Source of the DNA: an uncultured Draconibacterium sp.
GTDB taxonomy: Bacteria; Bacteroidota; Bacteroidia; Bacteroidales; Prolixibacteraceae
Reading direction: 5' to 3'
Length of the DNA stretch: 64,000 nucleotides
Assembly (NCBI RefSeq): GCF_963676815.1
Contig: NZ_OY781365.1
Coordinates: forward strand, 5,428,501-5,492,500
Shown: positions 1-8,602 of the stretch, in pieces
Numbering within the stretch: position 1 is the stretch's first letter
Layout of the letters: each line of letters starts with the position of its first letter
Program-made: the position numbers and the translations under genes
The notes under the pieces: generated by a model
Databases searched by the model: none
Told to the model about the DNA's origin: nothing
What the model saw: only the letters and a program-made list of their open reading frames with translations

Positions 1-202
1 TTGCATGAAAAAACAGACCTTTTTTTTTGCAGAAATCGACTGCTTTGTCAAGTTCCTTACCCGAGCGATAGGTCCACAGTATTATTTTGTGTCCTTTTGA
101 TTGGATAAGTTTTAATGTTTCAATGGCATAAGGAATTTCTTTCCCAATTGCCGGGTATTTATGCTTTACTATTGTTCCGTCAAAATCTACCGCAATAACC
201 AT
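1..202 (-). CDS. HAD-superfamily hydrolase, truncated by window edge
   Basis: The reading frame starts at ATG 202 on the minus strand and is open to base 1, giving about 67 N-terminal residues. They begin MVIAVDFDGTIV, which is HAD motif I (DxDGT, nucleophile Asp6 and acid Asp8), followed by an alpha-helical segment and IILWTYRSG, which resembles motif II (hhhT). This is the small cap-less HAD type common in Bacteroidota. Such proteins are soluble phosphatases, but the substrate cannot be told from this fragment. It lies downstream of the polysaccharide locus on the same strand, separated by a terminator-like inverted repeat, so it is probably not part of that operon. Confidence 0.8.
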   Translation of the reverse strand, partial: MVIAVDFDGTIVKHKYPAIGKEIPYAIETLKLIQSKGHKIILWTYRSGKELDKAVDFCKKKGLFFHA

Positions 203-327
203 TTTTTCTGGATTTATTGAATGATTGAAATTTTTGAGTGGATGAATTGGTTTGTGTCTCTATTTGAGAGGCAACTTGAAATATTTTCCTAATTATTTGA
301 TGGTATTAGCCGCTTAATTAACCAAAT

Positions 328-479
328 AAAATGAAGCCCACCGTATCGATAAAAATAAGGGTACATGTAATTTATTGATTACGAAAAAATCACCATAAAT
401 ATTAGCCATATTCGTAAAGATTATACAGAAATTATTGTTAGTTACTAATACATATGGTTACGGTGGGCTTTTTCATTTT
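328..479. terminator. Long-arm inverted repeat after the polysaccharide operon
   Basis: Arms at 328-345 and 459-479 both contain GAAGCCCACCGTA or its complement and can pair over about 18 bp. The loop of roughly 113 bases holds a second nested pair, TTACGAA near 379 and TTCGTAA near 411. The right arm runs into a T-rich stretch on the plus strand. The left arm does so more weakly on the minus strand, where the 20-gene operon ends. A structured transcription end is the simplest reading; a small structured RNA is possible. The spacer 203-488 has no other visible gene. Confidence 0.45.
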
Positions 480-488
480 ATAATTTGA

Positions 489-1583
489 TCAGACTTTACC
501 CGTTAAGTTGTATTTATGTGTAATCTTTTCAACTTTAAACATTTCATTGTAGATATTATCTAACTGAAGACAAATAACAGACTGGTTAAATAAATTAGTG
601 CTCAAGTATATAGATTCTTCAGAAATGGCCATTCTTAATTCTCTGTTTTCTATTATTTTATGAAGCTGCTGTGCCAATTCGTGTATATCACCAGGTTGAA
701 ATACTAAAGCATTTTTTCCATTTATTAAAACATCAGGTAATCCACCAACAGGAGTTGTTACAACTGGCAAACCATAAGCCCAAGCATCAAGCACTGCCAT
801 TGGGAACCCTTCAGCATAGCTTGGTAAACAAAACACTGAAGCTTCCTGAAAAGCTTTAGATTTTTCAATGCCATTTATCCAGCCCAAAAAAATTACCTGT
901 GTATCTATTTTTAGTTCTTTTGCAAGTAACCTGGCTTGCTCAATTTCGCCGTTGCCTGCAAATACTATTTTCCATGCTGGGAATTTGCCGGAAATCCGGG
1001 CAAAAGCTTTTATTAAATCAGCATACCCTTTACGAGCATTAATTGTTCCGGCATACAGAATTTGTCTTTTTCTGTTATGTTTCTTCTTAATGTCTGGTTC
1101 AGTACAAGGGTTATACAGAACTTTTATTTTATTCTCCAGACTAAAAGCGTCAAGAAGTTCTTTCTTCCAATATTCAGATAATACCAGTATTGTATCTGCT
1201 TTTCGGAATAAATAACTGTAAACCATTTTGTACCTGCTATTAATTGTTGTTTTGGGCGAAAATGAATGGAAATGTACAATTGTTTTTTTATGGAATAGAT
1301 AGGCCACAAACAGAAATATAGTTTTTCTTAAAGCAGATGGTGGTTCACTGGTATGGATATGGATTAAATTGTATGAAGGTAGTATGAATAAATAAATGAT
1401 GAAAGACTTTAAAAAGTACATTAATTTATGCAGAAATGATTTGTCAATATGTGTCTCAAGCCATCTGCAGTCATAATTTCTCCATACATCACCAGCTTGG
1501 TGCGATTTTACAACGGATGTAATACCTCCTCTGGTTTTTCGCGAAGTGGCTACAATTAGAACCTTGCTTTTTTTAATAGCCAT
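489..1583 (-). CDS. GT4-family glycosyltransferase, last gene of polysaccharide operon
   Basis: The 364-residue protein shows the two-domain GT-B pattern. The N-terminal GGITSVV segment (19-25) fits an acceptor-side glycine loop. The C-terminal Glycos_transf_1 domain has ILYAGTINARKG (175-186) and the nucleotide-sugar site PSYAEGFPMAVLDAW (254-268). In the usual E-x7-E motif the second acidic residue is Asp266. It should transfer a sugar from a nucleotide donor to the lipid-linked repeat unit at the inner membrane; donor and linkage are unknown. It is the most distal gene of the minus-strand locus, 134 bases after an acyltransferase gene. Confidence 0.85.
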   Translation of the reverse strand: MAIKKSKVLIVATSRKTRGGITSVVKSHQAGDVWRNYDCRWLETHIDKSFLHKLMYFLKSFIIYLFILPSYNLIHIHTSEPPSALRKTIFLFVAYLFHKKTIVHFHSFSPKTTINSRYKMVYSYLFRKADTILVLSEYWKKELLDAFSLENKIKVLYNPCTEPDIKKKHNRKRQILYAGTINARKGYADLIKAFARISGKFPAWKIVFAGNGEIEQARLLAKELKIDTQVIFLGWINGIEKSKAFQEASVFCLPSYAEGFPMAVLDAWAYGLPVVTTPVGGLPDVLINGKNALVFQPGDIHELAQQLHKIIENRELRMAISEESIYLSTNLFNQSVICLQLDNIYNEMFKVEKITHKYNLTGKV

Positions 1584-1717
1584 AATCTTTGTTTTTCAGT
1601 CATTAACAACAAAACGATTTTTAAAATCATATTGAACAAAAGCTTTGGGAATAACATAAGACTTGAAATTTTGACAGGATTGAGTGTTTGGCACATCTGC
1701 GAGCTTAAATAGAAATA

Positions 1718-2395
1718 TTATTTAAGAAAATTGACTATCTCTTTAACTCGTTTGCAGTAGTATTTTCTGTAATTTTTGTTTAATTCATCTAATGATAAGC
1801 GCTCATCTTCAGGATATAATGCTTTCTCATGTTTTATGATTTCCGATGGGGTGAATTTAAAACCAATAACTTTTGCAGGATTTCCGGCAACAATGGAATA
1901 GGGGGGGCTTGAAAAGCGACAAACTGATCCGGCACCTACAATTGCGCCTCGTTTAATGGTAACACCGGATAAAAGCGTAACATTAGCACCTATCCAAACA
2001 TCTTCTTCAATAACAACATCTTTATCCGCATTGCCCGGTTTCTCTGTGTCATCAACAAACCGATGCCATCTTCCAATAGGTGATACATGGTTTCCTGTAA
2101 TTACCGTTAACCCTTCGGCAATTCCGGTGTTCTTTTTTACAATAAACTTTGCAAGCACGGTTAAAATTAAAGCATTGCCCAGAATGCTGGTATTTTCGTA
2201 CAAATAGACGTTTTTTATTCCCTTTATCATTATTGGCTGACGATACCAAGCGGTAGGATGAATATATCCGAATTTGCTTCGTGTAACAGCAAAGTACCTC
2301 AAATATACAGCACGTATTGCACTTAAAAAATCGTTTTTTTTAAGCTTATTGTAAATTGTCATCCAAGAGTTATTTTCACCTGTGGATCGAAGCAT
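1718..2395 (-). CDS. Left-handed beta-helix acyltransferase (WbbJ/maltose acetyltransferase type)
   Basis: This is one of four hexapeptide-repeat proteins in the locus (225 residues). The imperfect hexapeptide repeats run through residues 45-170, with the characteristic DVVIEEDVWIGANVTLLSGVTI and AIVGAGSV turns and the closing AGNPAKVIG. ITGNH carries the catalytic-type His of this family. It probably O-acetylates a sugar of the repeat unit using acetyl-CoA in the cytoplasm. The C-terminus (about 172-225) is a charged helical tail shared with the 3650-4288 protein, suggesting the two are related. ATG 2395 is used; a start at M12 is also possible. Confidence 0.82.
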   Translation of the reverse strand: MLRSTGENNSWMTIYNKLKKNDFLSAIRAVYLRYFAVTRSKFGYIHPTAWYRQPIMIKGIKNVYLYENTSILGNALILTVLAKFIVKKNTGIAEGLTVITGNHVSPIGRWHRFVDDTEKPGNADKDVVIEEDVWIGANVTLLSGVTIKRGAIVGAGSVCRFSSPPYSIVAGNPAKVIGFKFTPSEIIKHEKALYPEDERLSLDELNKNYRKYYCKRVKEIVNFLK

Positions 2396-2468
2396 ATCTA
2401 CATACCAGGTCGTTTGATTAATGAAAGAAGAAAAATGTTTTAATGTTTTCCATGAATAAGAAAACTGG

Positions 2469-3491
2469 TTATTTTTTTACTACTTTCAGTACTTTGTTGC
2501 CTACTTTTAAATAATAGATTCCTTCTGAAAATTCACTAATATTAAGCTCTGTAACATCACTATCCTTTTCAAGTACTTTTTGGCCAAATGAATTATAAAC
2601 TACAATTTTCGTCTGTATCGGGATATTTTCATTTATTATACTTATTGGGCCGGAAGTAGGATTTGGATATGCTTCCAGTTTCTCATAACGAGAATCAATT
2701 AATCCAGTACTTAGAACCAGATCCAGAGCTACATCAATTATAAACTGTGCAAAAAGAGGTCCTGCAGTTTCATTTGCGATTGTGTTCGGATGCGAGTCAC
2801 TATCATCATGAGAACGCTCAAAATCGTATTTCAGGGCATATTGAAAACCATGATCCGGATTTTCTTCAGTTTGGGCAACAATACCGAAAAAATCAAAAAT
2901 ATGAATATTCTGGTGGTCTTTTCCATCTTCATTTAACCACTGATTTTTCACCCATTCTACAAATTCGCCTGCTCTGGCTGCATCCTGCCTGTTGGTGGCC
3001 AGCCGGTGTAATGGAGCAAGAGTCCAAACAACGAAATGCGTGTCGGATAATTCATCCATTTTGTCGCGTAAAGCCCGGTATTGAAGTTTGTAATTGGCAA
3101 GTGTTTTAATGCTACTACTTATATCTCCTTCCGCATTACCGTCTTTTATTCCGGCACCCGGAAAACAGTGTTTCCATGCAATAATATCGTATGACGTGGC
3201 AATACTTTCCAGACATTCAATTCCGCTGCTATTATTATTGCATTCGTTGTTAATCCAAAGGTTCCAGTAGTCGTAAGGATAATTTTGCCAGGGATAGGGA
3301 GTATTGGGATAAGATCGTTTCTGAATTTGAATATCGGTTCCATTTTCTATGTTGTAATCATTTATAAAATCCGATACATTCCCTTCGTTATATACGTTGG
3401 AACCTGTGGAATGATGAAGGAAGATGGCGGTTTGACCAATGGCTATAGTTGTTGTAAGAAATAAAATAATGACTGATAGAAATATTTTCAT
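2469..3491 (-). CDS. Secreted SGNH-like protein with T9SS sorting domain
   Basis: A signal peptide (about 1-19, ending AIGQ) precedes a core beginning AIFLHHSTGSN and ending near DSHPN (about 233-240). This layout resembles SGNH/GDSL hydrolases, with a Ser near the N-terminus and Asp/His near the C-terminus. From about residue 270 the sequence becomes a type A T9SS sorting domain (LEAYPNPTSGPI ... IYYLKVGNKVLKVVKK). The product should therefore cross the outer membrane and be surface-anchored or released. The core is clearly paralogous to 13900-14733, sharing NYPYDY, IIxWKHCFP, NYKLQY and HPN. An extracellular esterase or acyltransferase acting on the polymer is an inference; no family was identified with certainty. 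Confidence 0.7.
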   Translation of the reverse strand: MKIFLSVIILFLTTTIAIGQTAIFLHHSTGSNVYNEGNVSDFINDYNIENGTDIQIQKRSYPNTPYPWQNYPYDYWNLWINNECNNNSSGIECLESIATSYDIIAWKHCFPGAGIKDGNAEGDISSSIKTLANYKLQYRALRDKMDELSDTHFVVWTLAPLHRLATNRQDAARAGEFVEWVKNQWLNEDGKDHQNIHIFDFFGIVAQTEENPDHGFQYALKYDFERSHDDSDSHPNTIANETAGPLFAQFIIDVALDLVLSTGLIDSRYEKLEAYPNPTSGPISIINENIPIQTKIVVYNSFGQKVLEKDSDVTELNISEFSEGIYYLKVGNKVLKVVKK

Positions 3492-3649
3492 GATTCAAAT
3501 TTTAGAGAGATTCTACAAGTTCATTGAAATCAGAATAAAATAGTCTGTTCAAATTCAGACATTACATGAATAGAATATTGAATCTATTGATGAAGGTATA
3601 CGTTTTACATCTTTTATCCTTTTACAAAAGGATGTATTGTTCGGAATTT

Positions 3650-4288
3650 CTAATTGGCCTCAACAATAATTCTCTTACTATTCTGAATGGCGTATTTTTC
3701 TCTAAACGAAGTTAGTTCTTTTCTGGTAAGACGTTTATCAAATGAATAAAGCTGTTTTTCATGTTCAATAATTTCATCAATTGTAAAACGGAATTTTAGA
3801 ACTTTTGCAGGCACGCCACCAATTATTGAATAAGGAGGACATGATTTATTTACTACTGCTCCGGCTGCAATAATACTACCACGGCCAATTGTAACTCCTG
3901 ATAACAAAGTAACATCTATTCCAATCCAGGAATCACCTTCAATTATCACATCTTTGTCATTTTCTGGTCTTTTTTCATAATCTGCATCAAACATAAAATG
4001 TCCAACTTTATCAAACCTATGATTTCCTGTTATTATTTTTAAATAAGGTGATATTGCAACTTTTTCGCCTATAAAAACTTTTGCTTTTGTTGAGTAAATT
4101 ACAGCGAATCGAGCAATTCTAATATTATCGGAAAAATAAAAGTTTTCGATTCCTTTAAATACTGAAGTTAAGGGTTTTATTTTAACATTTTGGCCACAAT
4201 TTCCCATCGCATTTTTAATAAAAAAAGCCAGGAATATGTCTATGAAAAATTCAAAAGCATCTTTAATTTTACATCCAATACAAGTCAT
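3650..4288 (-). CDS. Left-handed beta-helix acyltransferase
   Basis: The 212-residue protein has hexapeptide repeats from about 35 to 165 (DVIIEGDSWIGIDVTLLSGVTIGRGSIIAAGAVV) and the terminal GGVPAKVLKFRF signature. ITGNHRFD supplies the family's catalytic-type His. The C-terminal helical tail with IIEHEKQLYSFDKRLT parallels IIKHEKALYPEDERLS of the 1718-2395 protein, so the two probably arose by duplication or belong to one subfamily. It is expected to O-acetylate a different position or sugar of the same repeat unit. It starts two bases before the stop of the preceding cysE-like gene, so they are translated together. Confidence 0.82.
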   Translation of the reverse strand: MTCIGCKIKDAFEFFIDIFLAFFIKNAMGNCGQNVKIKPLTSVFKGIENFYFSDNIRIARFAVIYSTKAKVFIGEKVAISPYLKIITGNHRFDKVGHFMFDADYEKRPENDKDVIIEGDSWIGIDVTLLSGVTIGRGSIIAAGAVVNKSCPPYSIIGGVPAKVLKFRFTIDEIIEHEKQLYSFDKRLTRKELTSFREKYAIQNSKRIIVEAN

Positions 4289-4289
4289 T

Positions 4290-4856
4290 TTATATCGTTT
4301 TCAATTTTTTTCCGTTCCGCTTAATTACTTTAGCGGGAATTCCGGCAACTACACAATTATCTGAAATGTTCTTTGTAACTACTGAATTTGCACCGATTAC
4401 CACATTATCTCCAATAGTAACCTCTCCAAATATTTTGGCTCCCAATCCGATATAACAATTATCACCAATGTTAACCCAACTATAATCAGAATGTAGTTTT
4501 TTATTCCCAATTACAACGCCTGGCATTAGCGAGCAATTTTTACCTATTTTACAGTTAGGTTTTATTCTTATCAATGCACCTAAATGATATATCCTGAAAC
4601 CAGGAGCCATATTATTAGGTTTAATATCGATCTTAAGCTTAAAACACATTCTCTTATACCTAAGAAAATGATAGAAAAACAGGATCTTTGATTTTCCTGT
4701 GTTCTTATAATATTCTACATAGCGAAGATGGCGTTGATATTTGTAAATATACCAAACCTCATTTTTTAAAAACCAGTCTTTTATAGACGGTTTTTCGCCG
4801 AACCTTTTTAAGTCCTCTGATAAATAATATTTTAAACCAGCTCGGTTCTCAATCAT
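4290..4856 (-). CDS. Serine-acetyltransferase-like (CysE/LbH) acyltransferase
   Basis: The 188-residue protein has an alpha-helical N-terminal half (1-80) and a short left-handed beta-helix (85-180) with GVVIGNKKLHSDYSWVNIGD, FGEVTIGDNVVIGANSVV and the closing AGIPAKVIKR. This is the CysE-like layout often found in capsule loci (for example colanic-acid or O-antigen acetyltransferases) rather than the cysteine-biosynthesis enzyme, which is longer. Its ATG overlaps the stop of the GT4 gene 4856-5998 as TAATG, so it is translationally coupled to it and probably modifies the sugar that GT adds. Confidence 0.8.
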   Translation of the reverse strand: MIENRAGLKYYLSEDLKRFGEKPSIKDWFLKNEVWYIYKYQRHLRYVEYYKNTGKSKILFFYHFLRYKRMCFKLKIDIKPNNMAPGFRIYHLGALIRIKPNCKIGKNCSLMPGVVIGNKKLHSDYSWVNIGDNCYIGLGAKIFGEVTIGDNVVIGANSVVTKNISDNCVVAGIPAKVIKRNGKKLKTI

Positions 4857-5998
4857 TATAAATTACTTAAATATGTATCAAGTTGTTTGGTATTGCTCCT
4901 GAAATCAAATTTATGAAGTCCAAGTTTAAATCCTCTTAGCCCAACTTCGTCTGCCAGACCGGGATTATTCATTACAAGTTCGAATTGAGAACTTAGTTCC
5001 CGGGGCGTTAGACTTTCGCAAATAAATGCATTAATCCGGTTTTTAAAGTATTCCTGTATCACTCCAACATTTACGGTAATTATAGGACGCTTCGAAGATA
5101 AGTACTCGGCAATTTTCTGGCTAAATCTTGCTTTATCTTGCAAATTAACTTCCGAAAGAGGCAGTACAAGAGCAAGTGCATTTTTATATAAATCCATTAA
5201 TGTGCTATAAGGTATTGAGGTATATATCTCAACATTTTTTAAGTCAAGCGCTTGTATTTCATGCTGAATCTTTTCAATATCTTCCGGACTACCACCTAAA
5301 ACTAACTTTACCCGAATATTTGATTGACTATTGGTTGTTTTTACGGCTTGCAATAAAATAGATATTAACCTTAAAAATCTGGCATGTCCACAGAATAGAA
5401 AATACGAAGCTTTGTGTATTTGTGGCAATTTTATATTCTCCTGAAAATCAGCTAGGGCAGGGAGTTTTAACATAGGTTTATTGAACTTTGATGCCTTTTC
5501 TAACAGATAAGAAGAAATTGGCAGAATTCCGGTAACAAAATAGCCGAAAGTAGAGTCGAACAGAAGATATGACCATTTCCGGTACGCGGGAACCAAAAAA
5601 GACTTATGCCATTCATGAAATATGGCGATTCTTTTATAGCCGAGAAACTTAGCCATGCTCATTACTACCACAAAAAAGGGATAGAACTTAGTAATATCAT
5701 ATATTAGGAAGTTTTCTTCGTCTTTTTTTAATTTTCTCAAAATTATAAATAGCGATATGTAGTTCGTAAAAATTGTATTAAGGATATATTTTTTACGAGG
5801 GAATAGGAAGCTCTTAGAAAAGGAATTGTGCAAAACCTTTATGCCGTAATTATTCTTAGTCCCGTTTTGACTGTTGATAATAGTAATTTTATTTCCGAGC
5901 ATATTGAGGCCTCTACTCATAAATTCAACTTTCGTATTTCCTGCTGAATATTTTAAAGGATAATCATGAGTAGTATCAACAAATACAATATTTTTCAT
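4856..5998 (-). CDS. GT4-like glycosyltransferase
   Basis: The 380-residue protein has a GT-B outline: an N-terminal domain with AGNTKVEFMSRGLNMLG (19-35), a linker, then a C-terminal domain with FLFCGHARFLR, VKLVLGGSPEDIEKI and the donor-site segment KARFSQKIAEYLSSKRPIITV. The RFSQKIAEY stretch matches the R/K and K-x-x-E features of GT4 enzymes. It should act on the lipid-linked oligosaccharide at the cytoplasmic face. It sits immediately downstream of the initiating phosphoglycosyltransferase, so it may add the second sugar; that order is inferred from gene position only. Confidence 0.78.
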   Translation of the reverse strand: MKNIVFVDTTHDYPLKYSAGNTKVEFMSRGLNMLGNKITIINSQNGTKNNYGIKVLHNSFSKSFLFPRKKYILNTIFTNYISLFIILRKLKKDEENFLIYDITKFYPFFVVVMSMAKFLGYKRIAIFHEWHKSFLVPAYRKWSYLLFDSTFGYFVTGILPISSYLLEKASKFNKPMLKLPALADFQENIKLPQIHKASYFLFCGHARFLRLISILLQAVKTTNSQSNIRVKLVLGGSPEDIEKIQHEIQALDLKNVEIYTSIPYSTLMDLYKNALALVLPLSEVNLQDKARFSQKIAEYLSSKRPIITVNVGVIQEYFKNRINAFICESLTPRELSSQFELVMNNPGLADEVGLRGFKLGLHKFDFRSNTKQLDTYLSNL

Positions 5999-6055
5999 TC
6001 TGTAAAACCTCCAGGTAAACTAATGCAATCCGATTGTTACTAATATTTCAATTTA

Positions 6056-7459
6056 TTATTGCCCGTCGTGATTTAGAATCACCTTCAATGTTTTTAGCAT
6101 TATAATAAAATCAAGTGTTAACGACCAATTATCAATATATTGCATGTCCATTTCCATCCATTTGTCAAACGGAATATTATTCCTGCCTGAAACTTGCCAG
6201 ATGCAGGTAATTCCGGGGGTTACACTTAACCTCCTAATCAAGCAGCGTTTGTATAGCTTAACCTCGGAAGGTACAGGCGGTCTTGGGCCAACAATTGACA
6301 TGTCTCCTATAAGCACATTTATAAATTGTGGTAGCTCATCTAATGATGTTTTTCGTAGAAATTTACCGACTTTCGTAATTCTAGGATCATTTTTTATTTT
6401 AAAAACAGGCCCATCTTGTTCATTTAGTTCCATTAACTTTTCTTTCATTTCTTCGGCGTTAACAACCATTGTTCTGAATTTTAAACAATTAAATAAACGA
6501 CCGTGTTTTCCAACTCTAACTTGCTTAAAAATAATAGGGCCTCCGTCTTCCATTTTTATTAACAGGGCAATAAGTAACATAAAAGGAGAAACCATTGTTA
6601 AAAACAGTAAGGATAAAAAGAAATCAATAGCTCCTTTTATCTGAAGTGTAATATAGTTTTCAGGAGTATTTCTAAACGACAGAAAGAATTGTCGGTTTAG
6701 AAATGTAAGTCGTGGAGCAATACCACCAAACGAAAGCACCTTGTTATGGAGATGAAAACCTACACCAATTTCTCTGCATTCGTTTATAAGCTGCCTTATT
6801 GAGTTCGTATCAAAATCATGTTTGCAGAAAAACACTTCGTCAATAACCTTTTCATCAATTAAATGCTCAAAATCTTCACTTTCGGGATGTATCGGATATT
6901 GATCGCCAAATTCATTCTGTATCTTCTCGGAATTTGTAACGATACCTCTTATTCGGTATCCCCATCGATCGGTTTCAATTATTTGCTGTATAAAAGGAAT
7001 GCTGCTTTCATCGGCAATAATTAGAATGGTTCTATAATTATATCCTTTTTTTCTAAAAAAATTTATCACCATTCTTCCGGCAATCTTTTGCATTGAAAGA
7101 ACAAAAATATTTGCTACACCAAACACTAAGAAAATGGTTCCCGGTATTGAGTATAAATTGAAGATATGGAAAACGAGATATAGAATAACAGTACCTATGA
7201 GGTTTAGAAATATGTATTTCTTAAGGATGGTTCTATACCGTTGAATACGGGCCATCGTTCCCATTTCATACATTTCCAGAAGTAAAAACCAGACAGGAAT
7301 AATAACAATCGCTAATATCAAATGGTCCTGTGTTTCTAAAACATTTTCTTTCGAGACAATTCCTTTAAACCACAATACCGCGTAAAAACAAATTAATGTC
7401 CAGAATATTTGGATAACCACATTAATTCTTTCAAATGTGGATTCTCGTTCCTTTATCAT
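6056..7459 (-). CDS. Polyprenyl-phosphate glycosylphosphotransferase (WbaP/WcaJ type)
   Basis: This enzyme starts the repeat unit by moving a sugar-1-phosphate onto undecaprenyl phosphate. The 467 residues contain four predicted N-terminal membrane segments (about 12-31, 47-64, 84-102, 107-124), a nucleotide-binding-like middle domain (143-245), a further hydrophobic segment (278-302), and the catalytic bacterial sugar transferase domain. That domain shows FKQVRVGKHG (311-320), KFRTM (327-331), DELPQ (374-378) and SIVGPRPP (388-395). All signature residues are present, so it looks active. A 215-base spacer separates it from the wecG-like gene upstream. Confidence 0.92.
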   Translation of the reverse strand: MIKERESTFERINVVIQIFWTLICFYAVLWFKGIVSKENVLETQDHLILAIVIIPVWFLLLEMYEMGTMARIQRYRTILKKYIFLNLIGTVILYLVFHIFNLYSIPGTIFLVFGVANIFVLSMQKIAGRMVINFFRKKGYNYRTILIIADESSIPFIQQIIETDRWGYRIRGIVTNSEKIQNEFGDQYPIHPESEDFEHLIDEKVIDEVFFCKHDFDTNSIRQLINECREIGVGFHLHNKVLSFGGIAPRLTFLNRQFFLSFRNTPENYITLQIKGAIDFFLSLLFLTMVSPFMLLIALLIKMEDGGPIIFKQVRVGKHGRLFNCLKFRTMVVNAEEMKEKLMELNEQDGPVFKIKNDPRITKVGKFLRKTSLDELPQFINVLIGDMSIVGPRPPVPSEVKLYKRCLIRRLSVTPGITCIWQVSGRNNIPFDKWMEMDMQYIDNWSLTLDFIIMLKTLKVILNHDGQ

Positions 7460-7674
7460 GACTATAAAAATTAGAGTTTAATCAAGTATTTGTATAAGAG
7501 TGACAACTGATAAATTCTTATTTTTTATCAGCAATCCTTAAAAGCAGCTGGTTGTAATAATTTAAACCAGAGAGGAGTGTAGAGTTCTATCTAAACTCGC
7601 ATTGAGCAGGACTAGTACGTTCTTTATTGTGTTCTTATCCAGGATTAATATTCAAATCCCGGCAGGATTGTTTT

Positions 7675-8439
7675 TTATACGCTTTCAGCACCAGAAGGTA
7701 ATTTCCTTGGATTTGATCTGGTTGAAAGTGATTCTGCTTTCTCCTTAAGAATGAGATAGACAAAAACAAAGTTTCCGATTAAATATCTACGCCATAGTCG
7801 GCGAGGTTCTTTACATAAGCGATATAACCACTCAAATCCAATCTTGATAATCCAATTAGGTGCGCGCGAAACAGTGCCTGCAAAGAAATCGAAAACTGCA
7901 CCTATGGCACAAATATGGCCGGCATTTACTTTCTCAAAATTTTTAGAAGCCCACTTCTCTTGTTTCGGGGCTGTCATCCCTATAAACAAAACATCTGGCT
8001 TAAAACGATTAATCATTTTAAGCATAATTTTATTGTCGTGTTTAGTGAATTTTGCAACAAACGGTGGCGAATAGCATTTTATCCTTACTTCTGGGTACAT
8101 AATTCCGGCACGAACCTTTATACGTGCAAGAGTTTCAGGACTACTTCCTAAAAAGAAGCAACTTCCTCCAGATTTATTTAACCTCTCCATTTCATAAAAA
8201 AATAAATCAGATCCTGCAATTTTATGAATACTCTTAGAGTTTAATAAACGTTTTGCAAGCACAATACTAATTCCGTCGGGTAATAAAACATCCGATTTCG
8301 CTAGTGCATTTATATATTTTCGATCGTTTTGGGCAATATTATAACAATGAGCATTAATTGTATTTATGAGTAGCTTCTTGTTTGGCAAACTATTTAAATC
8401 ATTGTTATAAAGCTTCAGGTGGGAGAGATGCAGATTCAT
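7675..8439 (-). CDS. WecG/TagA/CpsF-family glycosyltransferase (GT26)
   Basis: The 254-residue protein shows the GT26 pattern: VLLPDGISIVLAKRLL (51-66, including the catalytic-type Asp55), KIAGSDLFF (73-81), a glycine loop CFFLGSSPE, IGMTAPKQEKWA, and the C-terminal GFEWLYRLCKEPRRLWRRYLIGN. Members transfer ManNAcA-, ManNAc- or glucosyl-type residues to the first lipid-linked sugar. It lies between wzc and the initiating transferase, as expected for the enzyme adding an early sugar. The C-terminal basic and hydrophobic segment fits membrane association, known for TagA. Confidence 0.9.
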   Translation of the reverse strand: MNLHLSHLKLYNNDLNSLPNKKLLINTINAHCYNIAQNDRKYINALAKSDVLLPDGISIVLAKRLLNSKSIHKIAGSDLFFYEMERLNKSGGSCFFLGSSPETLARIKVRAGIMYPEVRIKCYSPPFVAKFTKHDNKIMLKMINRFKPDVLFIGMTAPKQEKWASKNFEKVNAGHICAIGAVFDFFAGTVSRAPNWIIKIGFEWLYRLCKEPRRLWRRYLIGNFVFVYLILKEKAESLSTRSNPRKLPSGAESV

Positions 8440-8602
8440 AATTCAAGAGTTTTTAAAGTTTTATATTCCCATTTAGTATTTACCAAATAAAAATTTGGCA
8501 CAAAGAGTTGCACGCATGAATGAAGTATTATTCATTACGATGAATTATAAGGGATAGGAGCTTTTACCAATAGAGATTGAAATACTAATTCTTTTTTCTG
8601 GT

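Noticed and set aside
7460..7674. Spacer between the wecG-like and phosphoglycosyltransferase genes looked long enough for a tRNA or small RNA
   Set aside because: No cloverleaf, T-loop or terminator pattern could be found.
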